This document shows positions 9,395 through 18,700 of a stretch of DNA of 64,000 bases, in pieces. Source of the stretch: CBFHWU01 sp965659665 (lineage in GTDB: Bacteria > Bacteroidota > Bacteroidia > Flavobacteriales > Flavobacteriaceae); assembly GCA_965659665.1 (NCBI GenBank), contig CBFHWU010000031.1, forward strand, positions 124,001 through 188,000, written 5' to 3'. Position numbers and translations under genes: made by a program. The notes beneath the pieces are model-generated. The model made no database searches, had not been told where the DNA came from, and saw only the letters and a list, made by a program, of their open reading frames with translations. How positions within the stretch are numbered: position 1 is the stretch's first letter; every line of letters starts with the position of its first letter.

Positions 9395-11067
9395 TCTTTT
9401 CTAAAAAAATGTATTTGCTGTTTTGTGGTATTTCCCACATTATCTATAACGCTTAAATCCAACATATGTTTTGTGCCTACTAATTTATAATAATCATTAA
9501 AGAAAAAAACAATCTCATGATTTTTCTTGTCAAATTCAAACAATACCCATTCTCCATTGATTTGTCCTTTGTACGATTTTATGCCTGTTTGATCATCTTT
9601 TATTCGGAACCTTAGGCTTCTGTAATCGCTTAACCATCTTTTATCGTAATTCCCTAATGCTTTTATTGTAGGACTTATGGTGTCGCGACCAATAGCATAC
9701 ACTCCCAAAACCTTTGTTTTCGTCTTAAATTGATTGTTCTCAATATTATCTGTCACAAAGTTCAGAGAATTATTATTGTTTTGAACCCCTAAAAACACAC
9801 CTGGTAGTAGCTCATCAACATTCATTTTTACTGTCATGGGTTGAACTAAATATCCCTTATTGTTTTTAATAATTAAGCTGTCTTTTGTGAAGCGGATATG
9901 AATTGGAGTAGGTTCCAAAACCGATCCTTTCGGGAAATACACTTGCGCTTTTTCGAGCTCAAACAAATAATCTCGGTCATTTTTAATTATTTTTCCTCTT
10001 GGATTTGGAAATTTTGGAATTTCTATCTTTTGTTTTTTTCCTTTCACCGGGATAAGTAAGTAACGGTTATTACCAGCGATGTCACTCACTTTGATTTGAT
10101 AGGCTAATTGGACACTGTCATAAACCTGTATAGCACCGTTATTTGTTTCCTTAATAAAATCAAGTTTGTTGTTGGGATGTGTGAAAAGTTGTTGAATACG
10201 CTCTCGATGGTGAGTTAAGTATCGATAATCAATTAATGAATTGATGTACTTTGAGTCTGAAAAAGAAAATGAATCGAATGAAATATGATGGATTCTTTTT
10301 CCATTTAATTCTGCATCAATTTGGTAGATGCCATTTTTGTTGTAAGAAAAATCTTGACGATCAAATAAAGAAATTCCAAAGCCGATCGTTCCGAAAGCAT
10401 GAACATCATTAGCCTTATAGATGGAGTCATTAACACGATTAAAAATTAACTGTGTAGGTCTTTGAGAGGCATTAATTACAGCATTATCCCCCACTGGATA
10501 CCCAATCAGTTTAGTGATTTGAGGAGGCTGTGTATCTTTAACTTTATAGTGTTTTTCAAGTGGGTTAAATGGTTTTTGAGAAGCTGTTTCTCTTAATTCA
10601 AAGTGTAAATGCGGTCCATAAGAATTACCTGAATTACCAGTGTATCCAATGATTTCATTCGTAGTTACAAGCAGTTCATTCGGCTCAGGAAAAAGTTCAA
10701 TTTCAAAACGTTGTTTTTGATATTGATTCTTGCGAATATAAGCAGTGATTTTAGGACTGTATTTTTTGAGATGAGCATATACCGAGGTGTTACCGTCGGG
10801 ATGGTTGATGTAAATTGCTTTTCCATATCCAGAAGTGGATATTTTGATGCGAGATACGTACCCTTTTGTCACAGTTTTTATTGGAAGTCCTTCTTTTCCT
10901 TGGGTTTTGATATCAATACCAGCATGAAAATGGTTGTTACGAAGTTCACCGAAAGTTCCTGATAATAATAGTGGGATATCCACTGGAGCATTGTAAGCTT
11001 CATGGAGTTGAGAAAACAAAGGACTTCCAACGATACAAATTATAAAAAAAAATAACCTTGGTAACAT
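9391..11067 (-). CDS. Secreted M23 (LytM) family metallopeptidase
   Basis: About 558 residues with a signal peptide (MLPRLFFFIICIVGSPLFSQ). The M23 zinc endopeptidase domain is unusually N-terminal (about 40-170). It shows HFHAGIDIK, with the first zinc ligands His and Asp, the strand TSVYAHLKK, and GNSYGPHLHFELRE with the active-site HxH. About 390 residues of uncharacterised, probably beta-rich sequence follow. Peptidoglycan cross-link cleavage is the family default. It is translationally coupled to the downstream TonB receptor, which suggests a joint envelope role. An alternative ATG lies 9 bp upstream (11076). Confidence 0.88.
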   Translation of the reverse strand: MLPRLFFFIICIVGSPLFSQLHEAYNAPVDIPLLLSGTFGELRNNHFHAGIDIKTQGKEGLPIKTVTKGYVSRIKISTSGYGKAIYINHPDGNTSVYAHLKKYSPKITAYIRKNQYQKQRFEIELFPEPNELLVTTNEIIGYTGNSGNSYGPHLHFELRETASQKPFNPLEKHYKVKDTQPPQITKLIGYPVGDNAVINASQRPTQLIFNRVNDSIYKANDVHAFGTIGFGISLFDRQDFSYNKNGIYQIDAELNGKRIHHISFDSFSFSDSKYINSLIDYRYLTHHRERIQQLFTHPNNKLDFIKETNNGAIQVYDSVQLAYQIKVSDIAGNNRYLLIPVKGKKQKIEIPKFPNPRGKIIKNDRDYLFELEKAQVYFPKGSVLEPTPIHIRFTKDSLIIKNNKGYLVQPMTVKMNVDELLPGVFLGVQNNNNSLNFVTDNIENNQFKTKTKVLGVYAIGRDTISPTIKALGNYDKRWLSDYRSLRFRIKDDQTGIKSYKGQINGEWVLFEFDKKNHEIVFFFNDYYKLVGTKHMLDLSVIDNVGNTTKQQIHFFRKE

Positions 11068-11160
11068 ATATGTCAAAAATAGTCTTTTAGTCGAAATTCC
11101 AAAAGCTGCTTGTTTAAGTTAATACGGAATGTTAACTTTGACAATAATTGTGTGTTGTTA

Positions 11161-11454
11161 ATGGATAATGTGTTAAGTATTTTAAACGTTTTAGATCAAA
11201 ACAGCCAAGCGTTATTGGAACGATTGGAATTGCTTCAAAACGCTAATGCTACCTTAAAAGATTCTGTTAGAGAGTTAGAGTTAAAGTTGGAAAAAAAAAC
11301 TGAAACAGCTCGATATTGGAAAAGCAAATATGAAGCTCAAACCACGGCAACATCAATAGTAGGCAATAATAGAAATAATGCTAAAGCTAAACAGCAAATA
11401 GATAAGCTAATTCAAGAAATAGACACCTGTTTAGGGCAGGTAATTATTTCTTAA
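11161..11454 (+). CDS. Small coiled-coil protein upstream of zapA
   Basis: A 97-residue protein (MDNVLSILNVLDQNSQALLE...) made largely of heptad-like helix: residues about 10-65 show regular Leu spacing and many charged residues (LLERLELLQNANATLKDSV, ELELKLEKKTETARYWKSK). There is no signal peptide or membrane segment. The ATG at 11161 is preferred over an in-frame start at 11110 because the coiled coil begins here. The stop lies 12 bp before zapA, so the two are probably co-transcribed. I do not recognise a named family; size and position make a ZapB-like partner of ZapA conceivable, but that is inference. Confidence 0.8.
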   Translation: MDNVLSILNVLDQNSQALLERLELLQNANATLKDSVRELELKLEKKTETARYWKSKYEAQTTATSIVGNNRNNAKAKQQIDKLIQEIDTCLGQVIIS

Positions 11455-11466
11455 AATTATATTAAC

Positions 11467-11751
11467 GTGCAAAAAATTAAAGTGTCCATTGCTGACCGAG
11501 TATACCCGCTTAATGTTCCACATGATCAAGAAGCCATACTACGAGAGTCCGCTAGTCAGATTAATCAGATGATGAAACACTTTGAAAAAAGTTACGAGGT
11601 TAAAGACAAGCAAGATGTATTGGCCATGTGTGCTTTACAACTTGCTGTCCAAGCGAATCAAGAAGCTGATAAAATTGCTTTTTCTAAAGATCGTGTTCAT
11701 GAGCGATTGGAAGCGATCAACGATGTGTTGGTTGCAGCTCTTGATCAATAA
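11467..11751 (+). CDS. zapA: Cell division protein ZapA
   Basis: A 94-residue ZapA-family protein that binds FtsZ and bundles protofilaments at the division ring. The N-terminal part (KIKVSIADRVYPLNVPHDQEAILRESASQINQMM) matches the ZapA beta-hairpin and first helix; the C-terminal half is the dimerising coiled coil. The start codon is GTG at 11467, since no ATG is available in frame nearby. It sits between the small coiled-coil gene and a candidate 6S RNA followed by rny; zapA next to 6S RNA is also seen in enterobacteria. Confidence 0.9.
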   Translation: MQKIKVSIADRVYPLNVPHDQEAILRESASQINQMMKHFEKSYEVKDKQDVLAMCALQLAVQANQEADKIAFSKDRVHERLEAINDVLVAALDQ

Positions 11752-11779
11752 AAGTTCTCTATTATATTGTAAAATTATT

Positions 11780-11947
11780 GCCTGCATCAGTGCACTTTTT
11801 GATAAACTCAACGCTAATTTAATTAGAAGAGGTGAGTTTAGATTGCAAAAGCAAGCCATCTTGAATGGATCCTTGAACAATCTGTTAGCCTCAAACCTGT
11901 TTTTCTCGAGTTTATTCAGAACTCATCTGGTGTGGGCTTTTTTTTTT
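11780..11947 (+). ncRNA. ssrS: Candidate 6S RNA (6S-Flavo class) with 3' T-tract
   Basis: The 209-bp zapA-rny gap holds a strongly structured segment. The 5' arm at 11780-11790 (GCCTGCATCAG) pairs over all 11 bases, with G-T wobbles, to the 3' arm at 11927-11937 (CTGGTGTGGGC), closing a domain of about 158 nt that is followed at once by ten T residues. Inside, ATAAACTC (11802-11809) can pair with GAGTTTAT (11908-11915) to extend the closing helix, or TAAACTCA (11803-11810) with TGAGTTTA (11833-11840) in a local hairpin. A long closing helix, a large open centre and a length near 160 nt fit 6S RNA, which binds the housekeeping RNA polymerase holoenzyme. From memory the flavobacterial 6S class lies between zapA and rny. 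The 5' end is not defined by sequence. Confidence 0.65.
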
Positions 11948-11960
11948 AAATCGAAACAAA

Positions 11961-13529
11961 ATGGAACAACATATTCTTTTTCTTGTCGGGTCAGGACTTG
12001 CGGGAATTTTGATTGGAGTAATTATAATGAAACTCCGTGAAAAAAATAAAAGTGCTAAAATTATTTTAGAGGCAAATGAACGTGCAAAAAAAATAATTGG
12101 TACCGCAAACAGAAAATTTAATGAGATCAAAAAAGAGCGCATGTTTGAGGCAAAAGAGAAATTTTTAGAGCTCAAATCAAAACATGAACAATCGGTTTTT
12201 GATAGAGAAAATAAATTAAAAGATGCTCAAAAACGAATTCGAGACAAAGAATCTCATGTGTCTCATGAGTTATCTAAAAATAAAAAAACCAATTCTGCTT
12301 TAGAAGAAAAAATAAAAATGTATGATTTTCGTCTTTCAACGCTGAAAAAGAAAGAGGAAGAAATTGATAAAATTCATCTTCAAAAAGTAGAGCAACTTGA
12401 AATTATATCGGAAATATCGGCAGAAGAAGCTAAAGCAGAATTGATTATTTCTCTTAATGAAGAGGCAAAATCAGAAGCCTCTGGGCTTAAACAAAGCCTA
12501 ATTGAAGAGGCAAAACTATCGGCTGAGCAAGAAGCTAAAAAAATTATTATCAATACCATTCAACGAATAGGGACTGAGGAAGCGGTTGAAAATTGTGTTT
12601 CAGTTTTTAATTTAGATTCTGACGAGGTCAAAGGTCGTATTATAGGTCGTGAAGGACGAAATATTAGAGCTCTGGAAGCAGCAACTGGTGTAGAAATTAT
12701 CGTTGATGATACTCCAGAAGCGATCATTTTATCGTGTTTTGATTCTGTTCGGCGTGAAATTGCACGTTTATCTATGCATCGACTTGTAACGGATGGTCGT
12801 ATTCACCCAGCTCGAATTGAGGAAGTGGTCAAAAAAACCAAAAGACAAATTGAAAACGAAATCATTGAAGTAGGTAAGCGTACCGTAATTGATTTGGGTA
12901 TTCATGGATTGCATCCCGAACTAATTAAGGCTGTCGGTCGAATGAAGTATCGTTCATCTTATGGACAGAATTTGTTACAACACTCTCGTGAGGTGTCTAA
13001 GCTATGTGGTATTATGGCTGCAGAGGTGGGATTAAGTCCTAAATTAGCTAAACGTGCAGGCTTGTTGCACGACATTGGAAAGGTTCCAGAGCAAGAAACA
13101 GAAATTCCACATGCTATTTTAGGAATGCAGTGGGCTGAAAAATACAAGGAAAAAGCAGAGGTTTGTAACGCTATTGGAGCTCATCACGATGAGATCGAAA
13201 TGAAGTATTTAATCTCTCCAATTGTTCAGGTTTGTGATGCCATTTCAGGCGCACGACCAGGTGCTCGACGCCAAGTACTAGATAGTTATATTCAACGACT
13301 CAAAGAAATGGAAGATATTGCCTACTCCTTTAATGGTGTTAACAAAGCTTATGCAATTCAAGCAGGTCGTGAACTCCGTGTTATGGTTGAAAGTGAAAAG
13401 GTAAATGATGATCAAGCTGCTCAATTATCATTTGAGCTGTCACAAAAAATTCAAACAGATATGACTTATCCAGGCCAAGTAAAAGTTACCGTGATTAGAG
13501 AAACTAGGATTGTCAATGTAGCTAAATAA
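11961..13529 (+). CDS. rny: Ribonuclease Y
   Basis: A 522-residue endoribonuclease that starts bulk mRNA decay from the inner membrane. The N-terminal membrane anchor (MEQHILFLVGSGLAGILIGV) is followed by a long charged coiled coil (about 30-200). A KH RNA-binding domain (about 210-275) contains GRIIGREGRNIRALEAATGV, and the HD domain (about 335-430) has metal-binding HDIGK near residue 370. The length is normal for the family. It directly follows the candidate 6S RNA. Confidence 0.95.
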   Translation: MEQHILFLVGSGLAGILIGVIIMKLREKNKSAKIILEANERAKKIIGTANRKFNEIKKERMFEAKEKFLELKSKHEQSVFDRENKLKDAQKRIRDKESHVSHELSKNKKTNSALEEKIKMYDFRLSTLKKKEEEIDKIHLQKVEQLEIISEISAEEAKAELIISLNEEAKSEASGLKQSLIEEAKLSAEQEAKKIIINTIQRIGTEEAVENCVSVFNLDSDEVKGRIIGREGRNIRALEAATGVEIIVDDTPEAIILSCFDSVRREIARLSMHRLVTDGRIHPARIEEVVKKTKRQIENEIIEVGKRTVIDLGIHGLHPELIKAVGRMKYRSSYGQNLLQHSREVSKLCGIMAAEVGLSPKLAKRAGLLHDIGKVPEQETEIPHAILGMQWAEKYKEKAEVCNAIGAHHDEIEMKYLISPIVQVCDAISGARPGARRQVLDSYIQRLKEMEDIAYSFNGVNKAYAIQAGRELRVMVESEKVNDDQAAQLSFELSQKIQTDMTYPGQVKVTVIRETRIVNVAK

Positions 13530-13534
13530 ATGGA

Positions 13535-14434
13535 ATGCAAAATAATTTTCTTTTTTATTTTTTTATATATTTTTCTTTGATTGGTTGTGAAAAAGACCCA
13601 TCCAACGAGGCGCCTGATCTTGTTGAAAACTCTAATCTTATAACAGGACAATTAACGTGGACACAAACTTGGTCTCAACAGCCCAATGGCTTTCCGCGTA
13701 CAGCTCAAATTCGAGTTCCTACAAATAATAATCCCAAACATCCAGTGCTAATGGTTTTGCATGGAAATGGAGATACGGCCTCTAGATTCCTATCAAGTTT
13801 TCAAAGGGTAGAGAATTATATTCTTATAGCTCCTCAAGGGTATGAAAAAAGTTGGAATATTCTAAGAGAATTATCAAAAGCACCAGACGTTGACTTCATT
13901 AGAACCATCCTTTCCACTCTTTCTTCTTACGATAATGTTGATACCACAAATATCACGATTTATGGTAGTTCCAACGGTTCGGCATTGTTAAACCAACTTT
14001 TGATTGAGTTGGATGAAAATAGTTTTCAAAAAGCGATTTCTCTGGTATCTCCTTTAAATGGATTACAATACCATGATGGGTCTTTCTATATGCAAGGAAA
14101 TGATTTAAATTATACGACTTCAAAAATACCGAGCTATCGTCAGCAAATACTTACTTTTTCAGGGACAAACGATGATTTGATTCCTTATCAAGGAGGAAAT
14201 GGAGTTCTTGGTTATGAGTTCCTTAATGCTCAAGACAGTGCTTATTTATGGGCAAGCGCAATGGGTTATTCAGGTCAACAAAAAGTAGACACTGACGGCA
14301 TTGAAGTTAAAAACTCCATTTTTAAGTATGAGTACCCACAAGTAATTCATTTTAAAGTGCTCGGGGGTGATCACGGCTTAAACCCTCACAGAAATGCTGT
14401 AGAGGAGTTGGTGTTAGCCTTTTTGAATCCATAA
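13535..14434 (+). CDS. Lipoprotein alpha/beta-hydrolase, esterase or depolymerase-like
   Basis: A 299-residue protein with a lipoprotein signal ending in the lipobox FSLIGC (Cys18). The alpha/beta-hydrolase core shows the oxyanion-hole segment VLMVLHGNGD (about 71-80), nucleophile elbow YGSSNG with Ser146, the acid in SGTNDDLIP (about 209-217), and the histidine in GGDHG (His280). The layout resembles the PHB-depolymerase/feruloyl-esterase-like group, so an ester substrate, possibly on a polysaccharide, is plausible but unproven. It starts 5 bp after rny and may be read through from it. A hairpin terminator follows. Confidence 0.8.
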   Translation: MQNNFLFYFFIYFSLIGCEKDPSNEAPDLVENSNLITGQLTWTQTWSQQPNGFPRTAQIRVPTNNNPKHPVLMVLHGNGDTASRFLSSFQRVENYILIAPQGYEKSWNILRELSKAPDVDFIRTILSTLSSYDNVDTTNITIYGSSNGSALLNQLLIELDENSFQKAISLVSPLNGLQYHDGSFYMQGNDLNYTTSKIPSYRQQILTFSGTNDDLIPYQGGNGVLGYEFLNAQDSAYLWASAMGYSGQQKVDTDGIEVKNSIFKYEYPQVIHFKVLGGDHGLNPHRNAVEELVLAFLNP

Positions 14435-14464
14435 AAAAACTCTAACAATTAGCTGGAGTTTTTA
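14434..14464. terminator. Rho-independent terminator, probably bidirectional
   Basis: AAAAACTC (14435-14442) pairs with GAGTTTTT (14456-14463), and an inner CTA/TAG can extend the stem. The A-run on one side and T-run on the other make it usable in both directions. It sits between the hydrolase stop (14434) and the tail of the convergent AhpD-like pseudogene. Confidence 0.75.
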
Positions 14465-14482
14465 AATGAATCTCTTGTCGTA

Positions 14483-14896
14483 TTATTTTTCTATTCCTAC
14501 GATTTCATTGAATTTTTGTACATCAAATTCATTTCCATACAATAACACAGAGAAACGGGCAACCTAGGCAGCAATTTGAATTGCTGTTTTTATTTCGTCT
14601 TCTGATGCTCCTGCTTCTTTTGCTAAATGAATTTGAGCTGCGATACAGTATTCGCACTTCATTGCTGCTGAAGCTGAAATAGCTGCTAAGCGTGCTTCTT
14701 TGGTGGCTATGGGACCTTCAGAAAAAAGTTTGTTCCACGCTGCAAAATATTCAGCAGAGTCTTCAGCAACTACTTTAGGGTACATTTCATTAAAAGCGCT
14801 TTTTTCGACCAAAGCGTCATATTCTAAGTCTGTGAGTTGTTGTACATAGCTCACAGTTACAAATAAAAGTAAAAAGGTACTAAATGTAAATTTCAT
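14483..14896 (-). pseudogene. AhpD/carboxymuconolactone decarboxylase-like gene with in-frame amber codon
   Basis: The reading frame from 14896 gives 110 residues, including the AhpD-fold redox motif MKCEYCIAAQIHLAKEAG (CxxC with the downstream His), and then meets TAG at 14564-14566. Past this codon the same frame stays open for 26 more codons, VARFSVLLYGNEFDVQKFNE and on, to TAA at 14483-14485. That reads as the normal C-terminal helix of the family. A single change (for example GAG to TAG) explains this, so the gene is probably a recent nonsense allele making a truncated protein; a sequencing error or readthrough is the alternative. The N-terminal hydrophobic segment could be a signal peptide. 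Confidence 0.8.
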
Positions 14897-14917
14897 CGTG
14901 TGTTTTATAAATAATAA

Positions 14918-14933
14918 AATAGTAAATACTATT
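14918..14933. repeat. Perfect inverted repeat upstream of the AhpD-like gene
   Basis: AATAGTA and TACTATT are separated by two bases, giving a perfect 7-bp dyad 22-37 bp upstream of the ATG of the AhpD-like gene. It could be an operator, but A/T-rich dyads of this size also arise by chance. Confidence 0.3.
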
Positions 14934-15141
14934 TATATAAAATCTGATTTAATTAAAATTTTAAGTTTCTATCTATTTCCCATCATACAACCATTTTACG
15001 AAAAGGATTTAGATGTCTGAGGGCTATAATAGACAACAATATATAAAGTAACAAATGATTTGTAATGCGCGATAAGCAATCTTTATTCGGGATTGAACAA
15101 CATTTTTGTTTAATTAGCCATGTAATTTTTTGGGTTAAATA

Positions 15142-15705
15142 CTAATAGGCTAAACCCATTCCTGCATTTCCACTATCTGTTTCTGTAGGGGTATTAATCT
15201 TAATTTCAAACTCATCTAAAATAAAACTAATTTTTTTGGCATTAAATCCATTAGGTAATTTTGTGGGTCTCAACGAGCCATTAACAGGATTGACCAACAT
15301 TGTTTTTTTTGAACTAAATAAAAAAAGATGTGAATTAATCGTCACCAACTTGGGTATAGACCAATTAAAACCTGTTTTAATTTTGAATTTTTCCTCCCCT
15401 GAATTCAAATCAATACATTCAAGTCGGGCTCTGTTTGTTAAATGATAGATGGAACCTTCAAATAGTATAACATTAATAAAGGTTTTTTTGATGGTCCATC
15501 TTATTTCCCCAGTTTCATAATTGAGAAGAGTAGTATAAAGTGTTCCCCATTTTCTTGAATATGTAGTAAAAACATATTGATTCACCCTCGTAATTTCACG
15601 TACACTACCGCCTAATTCGACTTCCCAAGCCTTTGATGATGTGTTTGAGTTGTAACGAAATAAGGTTTTACCTTCTGCACACAAAACACTATTTTTTTTA
15701 TTCAT
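15142..15705 (-). CDS. Hypothetical PQQ/WD-like beta-propeller fragment protein
   Basis: A 187-residue protein with no signal peptide. It has several strand-turn-strand units such as LNYETGEIRWTIKKTFINVI and ECIDLNSGEEKFKIKTGFNW that resemble PQQ-like or outer-membrane-assembly beta-propeller blades. At about four units it is too short for a closed propeller, so it may be a partial domain or need a partner. Its ATG is 7 bp after the stop of the large CotH-like gene on the same strand, so it is probably its operon partner. The C-terminus (TDSGNAGMGLAY) is Gly-rich and unlike a blade. I do not recognise a specific family. Confidence 0.6.
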   Translation of the reverse strand: MNKKNSVLCAEGKTLFRYNSNTSSKAWEVELGGSVREITRVNQYVFTTYSRKWGTLYTTLLNYETGEIRWTIKKTFINVILFEGSIYHLTNRARLECIDLNSGEEKFKIKTGFNWSIPKLVTINSHLFLFSSKKTMLVNPVNGSLRPTKLPNGFNAKKISFILDEFEIKINTPTETDSGNAGMGLAY

Positions 15706-15712
15706 TTTAACC

Positions 15713-18700
15713 CTAAATTTTTATGAATGTATGTATCGAAACTTTATTCATAGTCTTGATTTTAATAAAATAAACCCCTAATTCTAAAGCACGTACATCT
15801 ACTTGTTTAACTTGTTTTTTGGTGATTAATTTTTGTCCATTTACATCGAAAATTTCAATGGTTACCTCATTAGGGTATTGACCAATGTTAAGAATATCTT
15901 TTGTTGGGTTGGGATAGGGTTTAAAACTGCTTTTTGTAATATTATCAGAAGAAAGAGAAGTATTATTTTCTTGATTAGGACTTCCCAATTCGTTGAAGCA
16001 AGTCCAGTTTTCAGCCAAATTATTATCTAGTTCTGGACTTTTTAGTTCAAGAGTATAGCCTGTTTCATTGGGACAATCAGACCACGGGTCGCTTGAAGCG
16101 TAATAGACCTGATCTTGTAAAATTCCATTAGCATCATACAATCGAACTGCATCCGAACTTGACCCCAGGCCATAACCTAAATCACCAACAAAATTTGAAA
16201 TATCCGGAAAAACAGATGTAAAGTCCTCAGTGTCTTTTACCACGATAATATATCCTTCACCAGCAATGGTAGTGGATGCTGGAATCGTGAATGAATGAGA
16301 ATCGTCATCGTCCTTTACTTGCCAGTTGGACAGATCAACACTCGATGAATTTGGGTTGTAAAGTTCAATCCAATCATCAGCATTGGTATCTCCAGATTTG
16401 TAGTTAATTTCGTTAATTACAATTGCTAAAGGCGTAGATTGTGAAGCCACAAAATGAGCAGTAACATATTTGGGGCTCACTAGATCAATAGAAATACTGG
16501 CTTCATTGGATTGTACACTACCACTCCAATGACTAAATTCATATCCTGGTGCTGGCATCGCACTGAGCTTGATAGGAACAGACTCAAAATAATCTCCAGT
16601 CCATGAGGATTGTTGTATTTCAATGTTATCATTTATTTTAACATACCCATGAGAAATATCATTATTGAGAACACTAATCGAATGAATATTGGGCAATACA
16701 AACTGTGATTGAATATGTTCTTTAGCAAAACTTGGTCTGTATTCAGCGAAATTTTTCATTTCATTCACAAAATATTCTGCATTTGAGGGGTTTTGACCCC
16801 AGCGTTGGTAATGTTGTTCTATTTCGGGTTGAATTTTTTGATAGACGTCATCAAGATGTGTTTTAATATTTTCAGAGAGAAATCTCGTGTTGAGTTCATC
16901 CGCATACCGATTGATAAAACTATTTCTAAAATCTAAGTTGGTAATCAGCTTTCTAAACAATAATGTTGACCAGGGTGGATTAGGCCATCCGGGTCCAAAA
17001 GGATCGAGTGCAAAACGTAACGTATCTTCATCATAATTGGTGGTATTCCAAAAAGGGCCAAAAGCAAAGTCCGTATCGTACAATATCCACCTCCATTTCC
17101 CATTTGGATGGGTCCAAAACTTTATGTTATTTCCAGGCCAGTCAGTATTATTAAAAAATATATTGGCAACTTGATAAATGATATAATTTTTTAAATCTAC
17201 TCGATCTGAAACATATTGAAAGTTAATATCTGATGTTAAATCAGTGGAATTGATGTAGCTGATGAGCTCGTTATAAGCGTCGTTGTTTCCTTCAATAACC
17301 TCACCATTATTTTCTAACAAGATAATATCATCAGGGTTAATTCCATGTTTGGAAGCTAACATATGTTCATTGGTTTTTTCTCGCATATTGTACAAGCCCC
17401 AATACATCCCATTAATATAAGTAGCAACGGGGTTATTTTCTTGAAAATCAATTTCAGAGTTTCGCATTAAACTTGTGAGTGCTACGTCTTTGATAGACGA
17501 TTTTAACCAATCTTGACCAGAATTTCGAAGCACTACAGCTTGAAACCGATCATAGCTTAATTCATTAAAAAAAGGGTGTTCAAATTCACTGGCCCCATAT
17601 TTTCCTCGTGCAAAAAGAGCTAAAGATCGTTGTGCATTTTGACCTCTGCTCCAGCCTCCAAAAATTTTGACTCCAGCGTCAACTTCAAAAACAGCATTCG
17701 AGTTTTCATATTCGTAGAAAGAAAAATGAATAGGTCGTTCCCAATCTTCCCAGAAATTAGCTCCGAAATAAGGTTCCCAATTTTCGTAAGTACCCGATGG
17801 ACCAGTTACATATATTCCTGTATCATCATCAAATAAATGATCAGGATCTGTGGTGAGAAAGACGGTATCAATTTGATGTTCGGCATCCGAAATAAAAGTT
17901 CTTGTAAAAGTTGGAGAAGGAATTAATCCCTCTTTAAATATTCGTGCCCTTATAACCGTATTTGAATTTACTTGTATTGGAGATACATACTCTGCATCAT
18001 TTTCGGTTGGAATTGTTTGATCAGTAGTATATCGAATCGTTTGTCCTACACTACTGCCAAATAAGACTAAATAGAAAGGGTCATCAAAAACTCCTCCAGG
18101 GTGTGTGAAATTTAGTTGTTCGCTGACAACTCCTTCAAAATGAGAATTTGAATTAACATAACCAAGCGTAGTTTCTGTGAAGTAAACTAAATTATTTGAA
18201 TTTACACCAACCCCGTATGATGTATCAGGAGGTAAATTCAAAAGAGTTACTTCGTCAATCTTATTTCCTGATGAATCATTAAGTATAATGGTTTCTTCCG
18301 AAGAAATTTTAAAATTAGAATGTAATAATGAACTAGAATTAAGACCTAAAATTTCTGGAGGTTCTTGACCGTCATTTGAAGAAGAAGAGAAAATAGCCGA
18401 TAAGAAGGGTGTAATCGTAAAATCAGAAGAATACTCACTGATATTGTGTGCCTGAATGGACAATATGTTTTGTCCCTGATTTAGGACAGTAGCAGGATTG
18501 TCGACTAAAAATCGTTCAGGGGTACCTCCGGAGTACATTGCGGCCTCATGGTCCTGAATTGTACCAGAATTATAAGCAGGTGGAGAACCATTAATATTTG
18601 CTCTGGCTACTTCTCTGCCATTAATATATGCTACAAATGCATCATCATAGTCCATATCTAAAATTAGTGAGGTCAAATGAGTTAACTCTGAAATTTCAAA

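Noticed and set aside
11582..12040. 152-codon ORF on the plus strand across zapA, the 6S candidate and rny
   Set aside because: It overlaps zapA and rny in other frames and runs through the structured 6S segment; it is a shadow frame.
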